Below are positions 1 to 8,032 of a DNA stretch of 24,471 nucleotides, in pieces. Every line of letters begins with the position of its first letter. The first letter of the stretch is position 1. The notes below the pieces were generated by a model. That model saw only the letters and a program-made list of their open reading frames with translations. It was not told the DNA's origin and made no database searches. The translations under genes were made by a program, and so were the position numbers. Source of the DNA: a virus; the IMG/VR virus record IMGVR_UViG_3300027996_000155, positions 1 to 24,471 of that record. The stretch is one strand, 5' to 3'.

Positions 1-99
1 TTAGGTGAACCCTATACAAACATTAGACAAGCTGTAATGGAATTGAATAAGGAGAGATTAGAACTTATCAAAATCATACCTAAGTTCAGGAGCTTATAA
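1..99 (+). CDS. 3' end of an upstream virion-region gene (partial)
   Basis: An open frame enters from the left edge and ends with TAA at 97-99, giving the last 32 residues (ending PKFRSL). The segment is rich in charged and leucine residues and is probably helical. Its stop overlaps the next start by one base (TAATG), so the two are translationally coupled. Position just before neck genes suggests a head or connector protein, but too little is present to name a family. Confidence 0.6.
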   Translation, partial: LGEPYTNIRQAVMELNKERLELIKIIPKFRSL

Positions 100-461
100 T
101 GGGTTGGGTAGAAGCCAGTTGGATTGATCAAATCATCACCAAGACTGGTCGAACTGTTAGCAGGACACCTGCAACAGTAACAGATGACTGGAAAGGTGAA
201 GAAACTTTGGCGGATGGGACTCCAGCTGATATCACAGCGGTGTTCCTAAGGAAAGAACAGTTCATTAATATTGATAAGCATGGGGAACTCGAAGAGGGTG
301 ACGCATATGTCATAGTTGCCGACACACAGGCATTAGTAAGAAACGATAAGATAACAGTCAACTCTGTAGTGTACAGGGTTGGCACAGTGATCACCTTTTA
401 TGGTGATACAAGCAACGCGACGGCGATGTACAAGTATGCTAACTTATTCATAGTTAGTTAA
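99..461 (+). CDS. Putative head-tail joining (neck/stopper) protein
   Basis: A 120-residue protein whose ATG overlaps the stop of the preceding gene. It looks beta-rich: alternating hydrophobic strands such as ITAVFL, AYVIVA and VVYRVGTVITFYG, and an L-x-E-G-D-x-Y turn as in small beta-barrel stopper proteins. No catalytic motif or membrane segment is visible. The call rests mainly on synteny: it sits directly before an HK97-gp10-like gene and a terminator candidate, where siphoviruses keep the head-closure protein. It could instead be another neck component. Family assignment is inference; coding status is well supported by overlap and spacing. Confidence 0.55.
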   Translation: MGWVEASWIDQIITKTGRTVSRTPATVTDDWKGEETLADGTPADITAVFLRKEQFINIDKHGELEEGDAYVIVADTQALVRNDKITVNSVVYRVGTVITFYGDTSNATAMYKYANLFIVS

Positions 462-489
462 ACCTCATAAGTGTGAGGGAGGAATCCAA

Positions 490-840
490 GTGGTAGACAA
501 GAAAACATTATTTTTAATAGGGAATGATCTAGTGACAGCTCTTTCTAATAATTGTCCAGTTAATACTGGCGCTTTAAAGAATAGTATTTGGTTTAAGATA
601 GATGGTAATGACATTATAATTTCTATGAAAAAGTATGGTAAGAATGTTGAGTTTGGAACTCCACCGCATGTAATCGAACCGAAGAAAGCAAAGGCATTAC
701 ATTGGAAGGGAGATGGTGGCGACATTTTTGCTAAGAAAGTGAACCATCCCGGAACAAGACCACAACCTTTCATTAGAAGTACAATGAAGAATAAACTACC
801 AAGCATATTACAAAGGAGAATGAAAAATGGCAACTCTTGA
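490..840 (+). CDS. Tail completion protein, HK97 gp10-like
   Basis: This 116-residue protein carries the signature layout of the HK97-gp10 family of neck/tail completion proteins. N-terminal helix, then CPVNTGALKNSI (about residues 22-33), then a Y-x-x-x-VEFGTPPHVI block (about 49-61), KAKALHW (about 64-70), and a C-terminal KKVNHPGTRPQPFIR block (about 80-94). These proteins complete the tail end that docks to the head. The start is GTG at 490, chosen because GAGGGAGG lies about 10 bases upstream. The 3' end overlaps the next gene by 14 bases in another frame, which supports translational coupling. Length is typical of the family. Confidence 0.85.
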   Translation: MVDKKTLFLIGNDLVTALSNNCPVNTGALKNSIWFKIDGNDIIISMKKYGKNVEFGTPPHVIEPKKAKALHWKGDGGDIFAKKVNHPGTRPQPFIRSTMKNKLPSILQRRMKNGNS

Positions 841-1486
841 TATTACAAACATAAAAGATGAAATTTTAGTATGGCTGAGAAACAGCGATATAATTGCAAT
901 TGGAACTCGTGGAGTGACAACTGTTACAGAAGAATTTAATGGCGATAATGTTGAAGTCAACTTTACATTAGCACAAGCTGGAGCTAAGAATGTAAGAACA
1001 GTTACAGTGGGCGGAGTAGCAGTGGCATTCGGATCTGGTTATACAGTGGCATACGGAACTTCAACAATAGTAACATTTGCAACTGCACCTGTGGGTGGAA
1101 CTGATAATGTTGATATTACATATGATTATGGTACAACTGGAGACAATATTTATCCAGACTTTCCTAGAGATGATATTACAATTTCAAGCTTTCCGAGGAT
1201 TGGGTTTGATATAATGTTCATAACAACTGAAGATGCGGGGTTTGGTAACAATAGCGTGAGTGACATCGATATTGACATCATTACATATGATGATAAGATT
1301 AGTGATGTTGAAGACTACATTGACGCTATCAGGAGCCAATTGATCACCGACAGGGATGGGTTCTATTATCTTAAGAGAATGATTCCAGTTGGCACTGGAC
1401 CTGTAATCAAGTCTGCAATGAAAGGAAATAAGGTATTTCAAAAGAACCTGTCAATCAGAAGTATTTTGAATTATGAGAAAAATTAA
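827..1486 (+). CDS. Putative tail terminator protein with an inserted beta domain
   Basis: A 219-residue protein. The N-terminal helix (about 6-20) and the C-terminal half (about 112-219, with a strand-helix pattern and VEDYIDAIRSQL) resemble siphovirus tail terminator/minor tail proteins, which cap the tail tube. Between them, about residues 35-102, lies a repeat-like beta module (EEFNGDNVEVNFTL, then VRTVTVGG, then VDITYDYG). A related module lies inside the hub protein at about residues 233-306. The start overlaps the preceding gene, with AAAGGAG upstream. The gene order gp10-like, this gene, tail tube supports the terminator call. The fold match is inference; the insertion is read directly from the two proteins. 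Confidence 0.6.
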   Translation: MATLDITNIKDEILVWLRNSDIIAIGTRGVTTVTEEFNGDNVEVNFTLAQAGAKNVRTVTVGGVAVAFGSGYTVAYGTSTIVTFATAPVGGTDNVDITYDYGTTGDNIYPDFPRDDITISSFPRIGFDIMFITTEDAGFGNNSVSDIDIDIITYDDKISDVEDYIDAIRSQLITDRDGFYYLKRMIPVGTGPVIKSAMKGNKVFQKNLSIRSILNYEKN

Positions 1487-1487
1487 A

Positions 1488-1595
1488 ATGGATGAAAAAC
1501 AATTTGATGAAATGAGAGAATGGTTCAAGGATCTCAATAAAGAGATGCGAGAAGTTAAGATCTTACTTCATCGGATGTTGGAGAAATTACAATGA
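1488..1595 (+). CDS. Small helical charged protein, unknown
   Basis: A 35-residue ORF starting one base after the preceding stop (TAAAATG). An alternative in-frame ATG lies at 1473. The product is almost wholly charged and amphipathic (MDEKQFDEMREWFK...), consistent with one long helix or short coiled coil. Its stop overlaps the next ATG (ATGA at 1592). The tight coupling on both sides argues that it is translated. Function is not recognisable. Confidence 0.5.
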   Translation: MDEKQFDEMREWFKDLNKEMREVKILLHRMLEKLQ

Positions 1596-1771
1596 AAGTC
1601 GAAGACAGACAAATCAAAGCAATGTTCATAACTGGTGTGGTAGAGATACTCACTGGTTTATTCACAACTTGGATGAGTTGGGAAATTAATTTCCTAGGTT
1701 ATCTTGGTTATGGTATGATCGTATATTCCATGGTATTGGGATATTATGTTCGCAACAACAGGAGGAAATAA
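1592..1771 (+). CDS. Small membrane protein, two predicted transmembrane segments
   Basis: A 59-residue ORF overlapping the preceding stop by four bases. Two hydrophobic stretches (about residues 10-28 and 34-53) are separated by a short polar turn, and it ends in a basic RNNRRK tail, so a helical hairpin in the membrane is likely. Its last codons contain the GGAGG ribosome binding site of the tail tube gene, so it is translationally linked to the tail module. It could be a lysis-related or tail-associated membrane peptide; nothing specific identifies it. Confidence 0.5.
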   Translation: MKVEDRQIKAMFITGVVEILTGLFTTWMSWEINFLGYLGYGMIVYSMVLGYYVRNNRRK

Positions 1772-1773
1772 AA

Positions 1774-2727
1774 ATGGCAAATACAGAAAAAATAGCTGGT
1801 ATTGATTCATACTTAATATATGGAGCGGAGTCAACATACGGCACAGCAGTGGCACCGACATTATCATTTGGAGCACTGGTTCAAGATGTAAATCCGTCAA
1901 TGAAAAACAACATTAAAAAGTTTAGAGGTTTCACTGATGGTTCAAATAACGGAAGGGATGTTTCACATGTAATAGGTGGTACATTCGAGGTAAGCTTTTC
2001 AGCTAACATCATCCCATTATCATGGGGATGGTTAGAATATGTGCTTGGTGCAGTATCCGGAGCGGGTACAGTGGCGAGTCCATATGCATATGTAGCAGCA
2101 AGTTTGCCTGTAGGTTTAACAGTTTCAAGTAACATTAACAACGATACAACTGACAGGGAAAGCAAATATTTAGGTTGTGTTATCAATCAAGTTGTACTTA
2201 AAGCAGCAGTTGGAGAAGCAGTTACAGCGTCAATTGATTTCTTGGCGGGTGACATGGCAAAGGATGCAACAATTGCATCAAATGTAGCATTACCATCACT
2301 TGAACCTTTTTCATTCGTGGGTGGAACAATCGAAATTCCAAATGCGAGTGCAATCAGTAACATTATTGATAGTGTAGAAATAACAATCACCAACTCAGCT
2401 GAAATTAAGTATGGGTTCAGTAGAACCACAGCAGCGAGAAACTTTAAGGCAAGAGATTATTCGCTTAAGTTTACAGTGAAATACTTAGATGAAACTTTAG
2501 TTGAGAAGTTTTTAGGAGCTTCAGGTGCACCAATAGCTACCACACCAGCAGCGGATGCTACAGTAGCAATCAGGTTCCAGAACGCAGCAAACCATTATGT
2601 AGATTTTATCTTTGCAAATGGTTACATTGAAGATTTCGCAGAAGGACATACACTGAATGAGATGATCACAGAAGACATTACTTACACAGCGAAGTCGCTG
2701 ACAGTTAATGAAGTAATCCAATCATAA
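1774..2727 (+). CDS. Major tail tube protein
   Basis: A 317-residue protein that forms the stacked rings of a non-contractile tail. The N-terminus (SYLIYGAESTYGTAVAP, about residues 12-28) is a pattern seen in many siphovirus tail tube proteins: a short glycine-rich opening after a start-proximal strand. The rest is beta-rich with many Thr, Ser, Ala and Val residues and no cysteine clusters, apart from a lone CVINQVVLKAAVGEAVTASIDF-type strand region. The ribosome binding site GGAGGAAA precedes the ATG by about 6 bases. It is followed by the chaperone pair and tape measure proteins, the canonical order. The long C-terminal half may carry an extra surface domain. Confidence 0.8.
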   Translation: MANTEKIAGIDSYLIYGAESTYGTAVAPTLSFGALVQDVNPSMKNNIKKFRGFTDGSNNGRDVSHVIGGTFEVSFSANIIPLSWGWLEYVLGAVSGAGTVASPYAYVAASLPVGLTVSSNINNDTTDRESKYLGCVINQVVLKAAVGEAVTASIDFLAGDMAKDATIASNVALPSLEPFSFVGGTIEIPNASAISNIIDSVEITITNSAEIKYGFSRTTAARNFKARDYSLKFTVKYLDETLVEKFLGASGAPIATTPAADATVAIRFQNAANHYVDFIFANGYIEDFAEGHTLNEMITEDITYTAKSLTVNEVIQS

Positions 2728-2746
2728 GCGTGATAGGAAACACAAA

Positions 2747-3076
2747 ATGAAAGAAATAAAAGGAATTCCAGGACTAGATCCGGAGGTTGTAGTTACAATT
2801 AAGAAATTTAACTATGACGAAAAGTCGCAATTACTTGGTAAGACATTAAAACTTAATGTCACATCAAGAACAAAAGAGTTTACAACTGACTTTGGAGCTT
2901 ACAGGTTATATGCTCTAGTGTATGGTATCGATAATGCACCATTCTTTGGGGTGGGTATTGATAAGTTACAAGCTGTCAAGAAGCTAGATGCCGATACAGG
3001 AGACCATATATTTGAAGAGATTCAAAAGTACAATAGTTTAGAAAACTTGGATGAGATTAAAAAAAAATTAAGTTAG
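2747..3076 (+). CDS. Tail assembly chaperone, G-like (zero-frame product)
   Basis: A 109-residue protein between the tail tube and the tape measure, the invariant place of tail assembly chaperones. It begins MKEIKGIPGLDPEVVVTIKKFNYDEKSQL and ends in a lysine run just before TAG. The codons for the final lysines form a run of nine A (3059-3067). The downstream -1 frame opens right after a TAA at 3058-3060, so a -1 slip there would fuse this protein to the next frame. In lambda the equivalent G and GT proteins coat the tape measure and recruit tube subunits. No sequence motif proves the family; position plus the slippery run is the evidence. Confidence 0.75.
   Translation: MKEIKGIPGLDPEVVVTIKKFNYDEKSQLLGKTLKLNVTSRTKEFTTDFGAYRLYALVYGIDNAPFFGVGIDKLQAVKKLDADTGDHIFEEIQKYNSLENLDEIKKKLS
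3059..3067 (+). promoter_or_regulatory. Candidate programmed -1 ribosomal frameshift site (A9)
   Basis: Nine consecutive A at 3059-3067 near the end of the G-like gene. Zero-frame AAA AAA can re-pair perfectly after a one-base backward slip, and the -1 frame is open only from just after 3060 onward. The arrangement matches the conserved G/GT frameshift of tailed phages. No strong downstream pseudoknot was identified. Confidence 0.6.
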
Positions 3077-3255
3077 TAATGAAAGGGCGGAGTAAAGATC
3101 AACAAGCAACCGAAATTGTTCACCAAGCAATGCTTTGTAAGATGTTTGGATGTACACCCTCAGTATTGAGGAAGGAAAGCTATGAAGATCTGATACTCAT
3201 GAGCTTGGCATACAACGAAATCGCCAAAACAAACCCTATGTTGCTATTTGTATGA
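3061..3255 (+). CDS. Tail assembly chaperone extension, GT-like (-1 frame)
   Basis: This frame is open from just after TAA at 3058-3060 to TGA at 3253-3255. It can be entered by -1 slippage on the A9 run, giving a G-T fusion of roughly 170 residues. It could also start independently at ATG 3079 (58 residues: MKGRSKDQQATEIVHQAM...). It is helical with an LCKMFGCTPSVLR segment and a C-terminal hydrophobic end. Its stop overlaps the region of the tape measure start. Short helical T-domains of this type follow G proteins in many siphoviruses. There is no good ribosome binding site for ATG 3079, which favours frameshifting. Confidence 0.65.
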   Translation, partial: KKIKLVMKGRSKDQQATEIVHQAMLCKMFGCTPSVLRKESYEDLILMSLAYNEIAKTNPMLLFV

Positions 3256-3259
3256 GAAT

Positions 3260-4288
3260 ATGACAGAAGACTTCCAAATAAGAGTGAAACTGGATGGTTC
3301 AGGAAAGGCAACCTCCACTGAGACAGGTGTAGCTGGCAGTGGATCTCAAGCCCAAGCAGAAGGTGCATTCAAGAGTGTGCTTGATGGTATGGGGTTGGGT
3401 GCTGGAATCGCATTACTCTCTGGTTTGGTAGATGGATTCAAACCCCTTCTTTCTATGGTGGCAGCGTTGACAAAGGTTGTAATGTTAACATTGATGCCGA
3501 TCTCGCAAGTTATAATGGGATTATTATATCCTGTTCTATTAATAATGAAGCCAATAGTGTTGGCTGTCAATCAAATAATGATGCCGTTTCTTACTCAAGC
3601 CATGGAGTTCATGCGTGAGGGGACTGAAACAGGCAACGCTGGAATGGTTGCTGCGGGGATGACAACTTTAATGGCTGGGTTGAATGCTGTAATATTATAC
3701 ATGTCATCTAGTTTGATGACCTTTGTAACAACTGCATTCTTAACAGTAGTGGCTGAAATTGTTGGGTTGATAAGTGATGATGGAAAGTCATTCATCACAG
3801 ACCAAATAATTCCAAACATACAAGGCATAATGGAAACTGCCACAGCTTCGGGGATAGGTGCTATTGCGATGCAAATCACAAACATGGGTGCTTTATTAGG
3901 GGCAGACATGAGCAGTTTTAACGCTAATGTTGTTTCAATGATAGATGGCGTATTTCCAAACCTTAGTGATGAGTTCATTACAGGATTAGAAGAGGCTTTG
4001 GCACTTACAGAAACAGATGGAATCAAAGCTGGGTACACAGCATTATTAGCAACCACCGCAGATGAATGGTCAAAGTATAGCGTGGCAGCGTCACAATCTA
4101 TTTATGATGCTTTCTTTGATATGATAACAGCAGTGGGTAGCGGTGAAATATCATTAGAGTTTTTAGGTATTGAAGAGGAAAGCTTTTTCGGAAAGTTATT
4201 TGATACAGTGAGGGAGAATTGGGACTTAATTGGTAGTGTTGTGGCACCTCGTGCAACAGCTACATACAGATTATTAACAAGGTCATAA
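3260..4288 (+). CDS. Short tape-measure-like protein, copy 1
   Basis: From ATG 3260 it has 342 residues; a TTG at 3248 would add four. After a Gly/Ser/Ala-rich N-terminus come long hydrophobic segments, including a VIMGLLYPVLLIMKPI block, alternating with amphipathic helices, typical of tape measure proteins. These set tail length and later help DNA cross the membrane. It follows the chaperone genes directly. It is short for a tape measure, and the next gene is a paralog (shared SVL-x-GM, MGLLYPxLLIxKP, QxIMxPF and EFMREG/EAMRQG blocks). No peptidase or lytic domain is visible. It could alternatively be a membrane-active tail-tip component. Confidence 0.65.
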   Translation: MTEDFQIRVKLDGSGKATSTETGVAGSGSQAQAEGAFKSVLDGMGLGAGIALLSGLVDGFKPLLSMVAALTKVVMLTLMPISQVIMGLLYPVLLIMKPIVLAVNQIMMPFLTQAMEFMREGTETGNAGMVAAGMTTLMAGLNAVILYMSSSLMTFVTTAFLTVVAEIVGLISDDGKSFITDQIIPNIQGIMETATASGIGAIAMQITNMGALLGADMSSFNANVVSMIDGVFPNLSDEFITGLEEALALTETDGIKAGYTALLATTADEWSKYSVAASQSIYDAFFDMITAVGSGEISLEFLGIEEESFFGKLFDTVRENWDLIGSVVAPRATATYRLLTRS

Positions 4289-4292
4289 TAAA

Positions 4293-5198
4293 ATGGTAGT
4301 GAGTGAAATAAAATCAATTGCAAAGGGCTTGAAGTCGGTCTTGTCAGGTATGAAGGTTGGCTCTGGTTGGGGTATAATCTTAGAGATAGCCGATGGAATG
4401 AAGGGGCTGATGCAAATGGTTGGTGTTTTGTTAAAACTTATAACCAATCTAATGTCACCAATCGCAAATGTTATCATGGGATTGTTATATCCTATCTTAT
4501 TAATATTAAAACCACTTACAATTGGATTGCAACGGATAATGCAACCATTCTTTGAGCTTGGCTTAGAAGCCATGAGGCAGGGTGCTGAGCTGATGGTTGA
4601 TGGCGATCTTGCTGGTGCAACTGAAATGTTCGCTGCGGGTGCAGCTATCTTGTTGGGTGGGCTTGGAACTGTAATTGCAGCTTCAATGTATACAACTGTC
4701 ACAACATTCGCAAGTTTAATCTTAGAATTAATGTTGCTTATCGCAGGAACTATAATTCCTATTTCTGAAGAGAAAAAGGATGAGATCATGGAAGAGGCAC
4801 AATTAATGTGGGGAACCATGTTCGGAAGCTTCTTATCAATGGGAGTTGACCAGATTGCGGGACTTGCTAATCTGGTTGGACTTGATACAGCTGTCTTTGA
4901 AAAGGATGCTAAGGAAGGAATATTTAACTTTCTTTTGGGTGAAGATGGTGTTGAAAAGTTGTTGACAGATGAAACTCTTAATTATACAGAAATCCAAGAA
5001 GTGGCAATCAAAGACATGTTAGGTACAGGATCAGTTGGTCTAACATCTACAACACAAACATTAGCAGATGATCTAGGAAAGGCTGGTGTTAGTAAGGTTA
5101 ATCAAATTTTAGCAGAAGCGCGAGAGAAAGCAGCAGCGATTGTAGCAGCAGCTAATAGTCGTGCGGAAAGCATAACAAGCTTAGGAGGTTTATTATAA
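4293..5198 (+). CDS. Short tape-measure-like protein, copy 2 (paralog)
   Basis: A 301-residue paralog of the preceding protein. The match covers about the first 130 residues: KSVLSGM, then VIMGLLYPILLILKPL (about 66-81), IMQPFFELGLEAMRQG, and a hydrophobic ILLGGLGTVIAAS block. The C-terminal part diverges and ends in an alanine-rich amphipathic helix (AEAREKAAAIVAAANSRAES). It starts four bases after the previous stop without a clear ribosome binding site, suggesting coupling. Its stop overlaps the next ATG. Together with copy 1 it occupies the tape measure slot, so either two proteins share the role or one has become a membrane-insertion factor. Confidence 0.6.
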   Translation: MVVSEIKSIAKGLKSVLSGMKVGSGWGIILEIADGMKGLMQMVGVLLKLITNLMSPIANVIMGLLYPILLILKPLTIGLQRIMQPFFELGLEAMRQGAELMVDGDLAGATEMFAAGAAILLGGLGTVIAASMYTTVTTFASLILELMLLIAGTIIPISEEKKDEIMEEAQLMWGTMFGSFLSMGVDQIAGLANLVGLDTAVFEKDAKEGIFNFLLGEDGVEKLLTDETLNYTEIQEVAIKDMLGTGSVGLTSTTQTLADDLGKAGVSKVNQILAEAREKAAAIVAAANSRAESITSLGGLL

Positions 5199-5647
5199 TG
5201 GTAAGCGTAGCAATAACAAATGGAGACAGCGTAGTTTTTACATTCGCAGATGGTGAAGTGAAAACAGTTAGGAGTGAGATAACATCTCAGGTTGATAGTA
5301 TTCCGATGCCTGCGAGCGCACCCGCAAACACGATCTTGTTGGATCTGGGTGGCGTAATTAAAAAGATTACTGTGACAGGAACATTGTTCGTGACAGCAAC
5401 AACAAGGACAAGCGTTGGAACTGTGACTTCATTATTAGCACAGAAACAGTGGTTGGAAGACTTAATGGATGGCGGACAGACTTCAATGTTGTTTACATCT
5501 AATTTTGAATCATATTCACATGATGGAACTGGAAGTTGGGAATCAACATCTACAACTCAGGTTGTAGTACAAAAGCTAACATTCGCTGAGAATGAAGGAA
5601 ACCCTAACGAAATTCCGTTTGTAATGAATTTAATGGTAGGAACTTAA
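5198..5647 (+). CDS. Putative distal tail / tail-tip protein
   Basis: A 149-residue protein overlapping the tape-measure-like stop by one base (TAATG). It is beta-rich, with strands such as SVVFTFADGEVKTV, IKKITVTGTLFVTAT and VVVQKLTFAENEG. A short helical stretch (LLAQKQWLEDLMDGGQ, about residues 80-95) resembles the turn seen in distal tail and T4-gp19-like small tail proteins. It lies between tape measure and hub, where distal tail (Dit-type) adaptors are encoded, so a ring joining tube and hub is the likely role. Length is short for a full Dit protein. The assignment is positional. Confidence 0.5.
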   Translation: MVSVAITNGDSVVFTFADGEVKTVRSEITSQVDSIPMPASAPANTILLDLGGVIKKITVTGTLFVTATTRTSVGTVTSLLAQKQWLEDLMDGGQTSMLFTSNFESYSHDGTGSWESTSTTQVVVQKLTFAENEGNPNEIPFVMNLMVGT

Positions 5648-5649
5648 AT

Positions 5650-8031
5650 ATGGCAAGCCCAAAGTTGAAATATGTAGAGATTGATAGCACCGATGTAAGT
5701 AGTTATGTAACTTCTTTCAAGGTTACTCGTACTAAGGACTCTGGAATTACAAATGCTATAATATCATTCAACACTAATATTTTAACAGTCATTGACTTTG
5801 ACGAAAACAATACATTCCACGAGATCGAGATTTGGCGGGGGGTATCAGCTGGAAATGAAGACAGAATCTTTAAAGGGGAGGTCTATACTTTTTCCAAAGA
5901 CGGGGTTTTCATTACGTGTCAGTGTAAGTGTGAACTCTACAAGGCAGTCAGGGCGTCAGTTACTAAGTCATTTGATTCTAATATAGATACTGAAGCTGGA
6001 AACTTCAGTGAGATATTTTCAACTTTAATGGAAGATTATGCAGGATTAACAGCTGTTGTGGGTGGCACTGTACAAGACTATGGAACTACTCATATCATTT
6101 CAAAGTTCATATGTAACCATGCCGATGTGTTTGAAAGGTGTGAAATGCTTGCTAATGCTATTGGATGGCAATTCTATTACAACCCAGATGATGATAAGGT
6201 TTATTTTGAAGAGAATGGATTTCCAGCTGCTTCTACAACATTAACAGTTGGAACTAATGTGAGTAACAATCCACCATGGGCATACGATAAGTCTGCAATG
6301 ATTAACAAGTATAAGATTATTGGGGGTGAAGATCTGGTTGAAACTGATGAAACCTTTGATGGAGATGCAGCGGAAGACACGTTCACATTAGAGTTCACAC
6401 CTGTTAGTGTTAGGGTTACAGTTGGAGGAAGCTTACAAGTTGGAGGTAACGATACAACATCCGGAACCTTTGATTATCAGGTAGACACTGAAAACAAACA
6501 AATCATATTTGAATCTGGATCTATTCCAGGAGCTGGTGTTGGAAATGTTGCAGTGACATACACTCACAATTTACCAAGACCAGTGATAAACAGCAACCAA
6601 GATAGCATTGACACTCACGGAACCTATGAAAAGGTAAGCTTTGCCGTTGAATTGAGAGATGTTGACGATGTTAAAACATACTGCAGACAATACATTTCAA
6701 CTTATAGTATTCCATTCCAAGTTTGTAATGATGTTAAAGTTGTAGATGTGTCTGATATGTTTCCAGGACAAGCAGTCACAATAGTTGACACCACACACAG
6801 CATCAATAAAACCTTTTACATTACCAAGACCGAAATGTATTATCCTTATGTGCCTGATAAGTTAGCTGTTACAGACAGCAATTCAGCTGAAGAAGACTTT
6901 GGAACCACTGTTAATGATAGGGTTCGAAGATTAGAAGAGGCTATGGGGCAGAACCAAGATGTTTTAATTCATTTGTTCGATGGTACAAGAACCATTAAAT
7001 ATCGGAGAAGGTATGCCAAACTTAACAAGAGAACCGCAGCTGGAACTGATATGTTTATCCTAGGAAACCCAACTTATGGTGTTATCGGAACTGCTAAGTG
7101 GGGGGATCAAGACATGGGTGCTAGATCTACTGAGTCTGTACATCAAGGCAATGATACTTATAGAGAATATTTATATGATTATGAGTTTGCAATAGATTCG
7201 AATGCATGGACAATTCAAGATGATTGTGATTCTATTGTTTGGAGTGTTGGTGGAAATGGAATAGCACCAACATTAAACTATAATGATTACAAAACTGGTA
7301 CAACCTCATTAAACTTACTTATGGGTGCGGGTGGTGGCTCTTCCACATGGTACAAAACATTACCAGGAACATTCGATGGGACTGGAAAGGGTTTCAGATT
7401 ATGGGTGAGAATTAGAGATTCAACAGCGATGGCTAAATTTAGTGCGATGGGAAATGGCTTACAAGTTAGAGTTGGAAGTGACAATGCTAATTATTATTAT
7501 TTTGATAATCCACTTGGAACCGCAGAGCTTATTACTGGTTGGAATTTATTAGGGTTTGACTTTGCAACCGCAAGTTCAATAGGATCTCCCAATGTGGCAG
7601 CATTAGATTATTTAGAGGTTAGAATCATACCAGAAGGTGCGGTTGTCACATTCACAGATGATGAGATAATTATGGATACTTGGCTGACTGGAGATTCAGA
7701 AGCTAAGTTTAACATGAACAATAACAGAATAGACTTTGAAGCTGATGATGTATGGTACAGCGATTTCCTATTCAAAGGAACACAGTTCACTTACGCGACA
7801 CTAACAGTTGGAAGTGTTACAGGCTCATTAGCATATGCGGTGTCAGCTGATGGTGGATCTACATGGCAAGCTGCAACCAGTGGAAGCAGAATTACATTAT
7901 CAAGCACAGATACAACAGGTGTTAAGTTAAGAATAACTGAAGATGCATCTGGAGCAGCTCAGATAAATGATACAACAGATGTATATGGTAGAGTTAGTGC
8001 ACCACACTTGACACTACTAATGGAGGTTTAA
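5650..8031 (+). CDS. Baseplate hub / tail-tip protein with C-terminal adhesion-type domains
   Basis: A 793-residue protein starting two bases after the previous stop. Residues about 1-400 look like a tail hub (gp27/gpD-type): beta-strand opening, IFKGEVYTFSKDGVFITCQCKCELY (about 73-97), a helical ADVFERCEMLANAIGWQFYYN block (about 158-178), and C-terminal hub strands. A beta module at about 233-306 interrupts the hub and resembles the insert in the terminator candidate. A linker with a short coiled-coil-like VNDRVRRLEEAMGQ follows (about 421-434). A beta-sandwich of CBM/LamG type spans about 518-685 and is paralogous to one in the next gene. A final beta domain ends the protein. It probably combines tube closure and host-surface binding. 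Confidence 0.65.
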   Translation: MASPKLKYVEIDSTDVSSYVTSFKVTRTKDSGITNAIISFNTNILTVIDFDENNTFHEIEIWRGVSAGNEDRIFKGEVYTFSKDGVFITCQCKCELYKAVRASVTKSFDSNIDTEAGNFSEIFSTLMEDYAGLTAVVGGTVQDYGTTHIISKFICNHADVFERCEMLANAIGWQFYYNPDDDKVYFEENGFPAASTTLTVGTNVSNNPPWAYDKSAMINKYKIIGGEDLVETDETFDGDAAEDTFTLEFTPVSVRVTVGGSLQVGGNDTTSGTFDYQVDTENKQIIFESGSIPGAGVGNVAVTYTHNLPRPVINSNQDSIDTHGTYEKVSFAVELRDVDDVKTYCRQYISTYSIPFQVCNDVKVVDVSDMFPGQAVTIVDTTHSINKTFYITKTEMYYPYVPDKLAVTDSNSAEEDFGTTVNDRVRRLEEAMGQNQDVLIHLFDGTRTIKYRRRYAKLNKRTAAGTDMFILGNPTYGVIGTAKWGDQDMGARSTESVHQGNDTYREYLYDYEFAIDSNAWTIQDDCDSIVWSVGGNGIAPTLNYNDYKTGTTSLNLLMGAGGGSSTWYKTLPGTFDGTGKGFRLWVRIRDSTAMAKFSAMGNGLQVRVGSDNANYYYFDNPLGTAELITGWNLLGFDFATASSIGSPNVAALDYLEVRIIPEGAVVTFTDDEIIMDTWLTGDSEAKFNMNNNRIDFEADDVWYSDFLFKGTQFTYATLTVGSVTGSLAYAVSADGGSTWQAATSGSRITLSSTDTTGVKLRITEDASGAAQINDTTDVYGRVSAPHLTLLMEV

Positions 8032-8032
8032 A

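Noticed and set aside
128-833. Minus-strand frames of 88 and 122 codons opposite the neck genes
   Set aside because: They mirror well-supported + strand genes, have no ribosome binding sites, and their products look like low-complexity antisense translations.
3595-4819. Minus-strand frames of 153 and 178 codons opposite the tape-measure-like genes
   Set aside because: Long only because the + strand genes are rich in Ala, Gly, Leu and Met codons; no start signals or recognisable domains.
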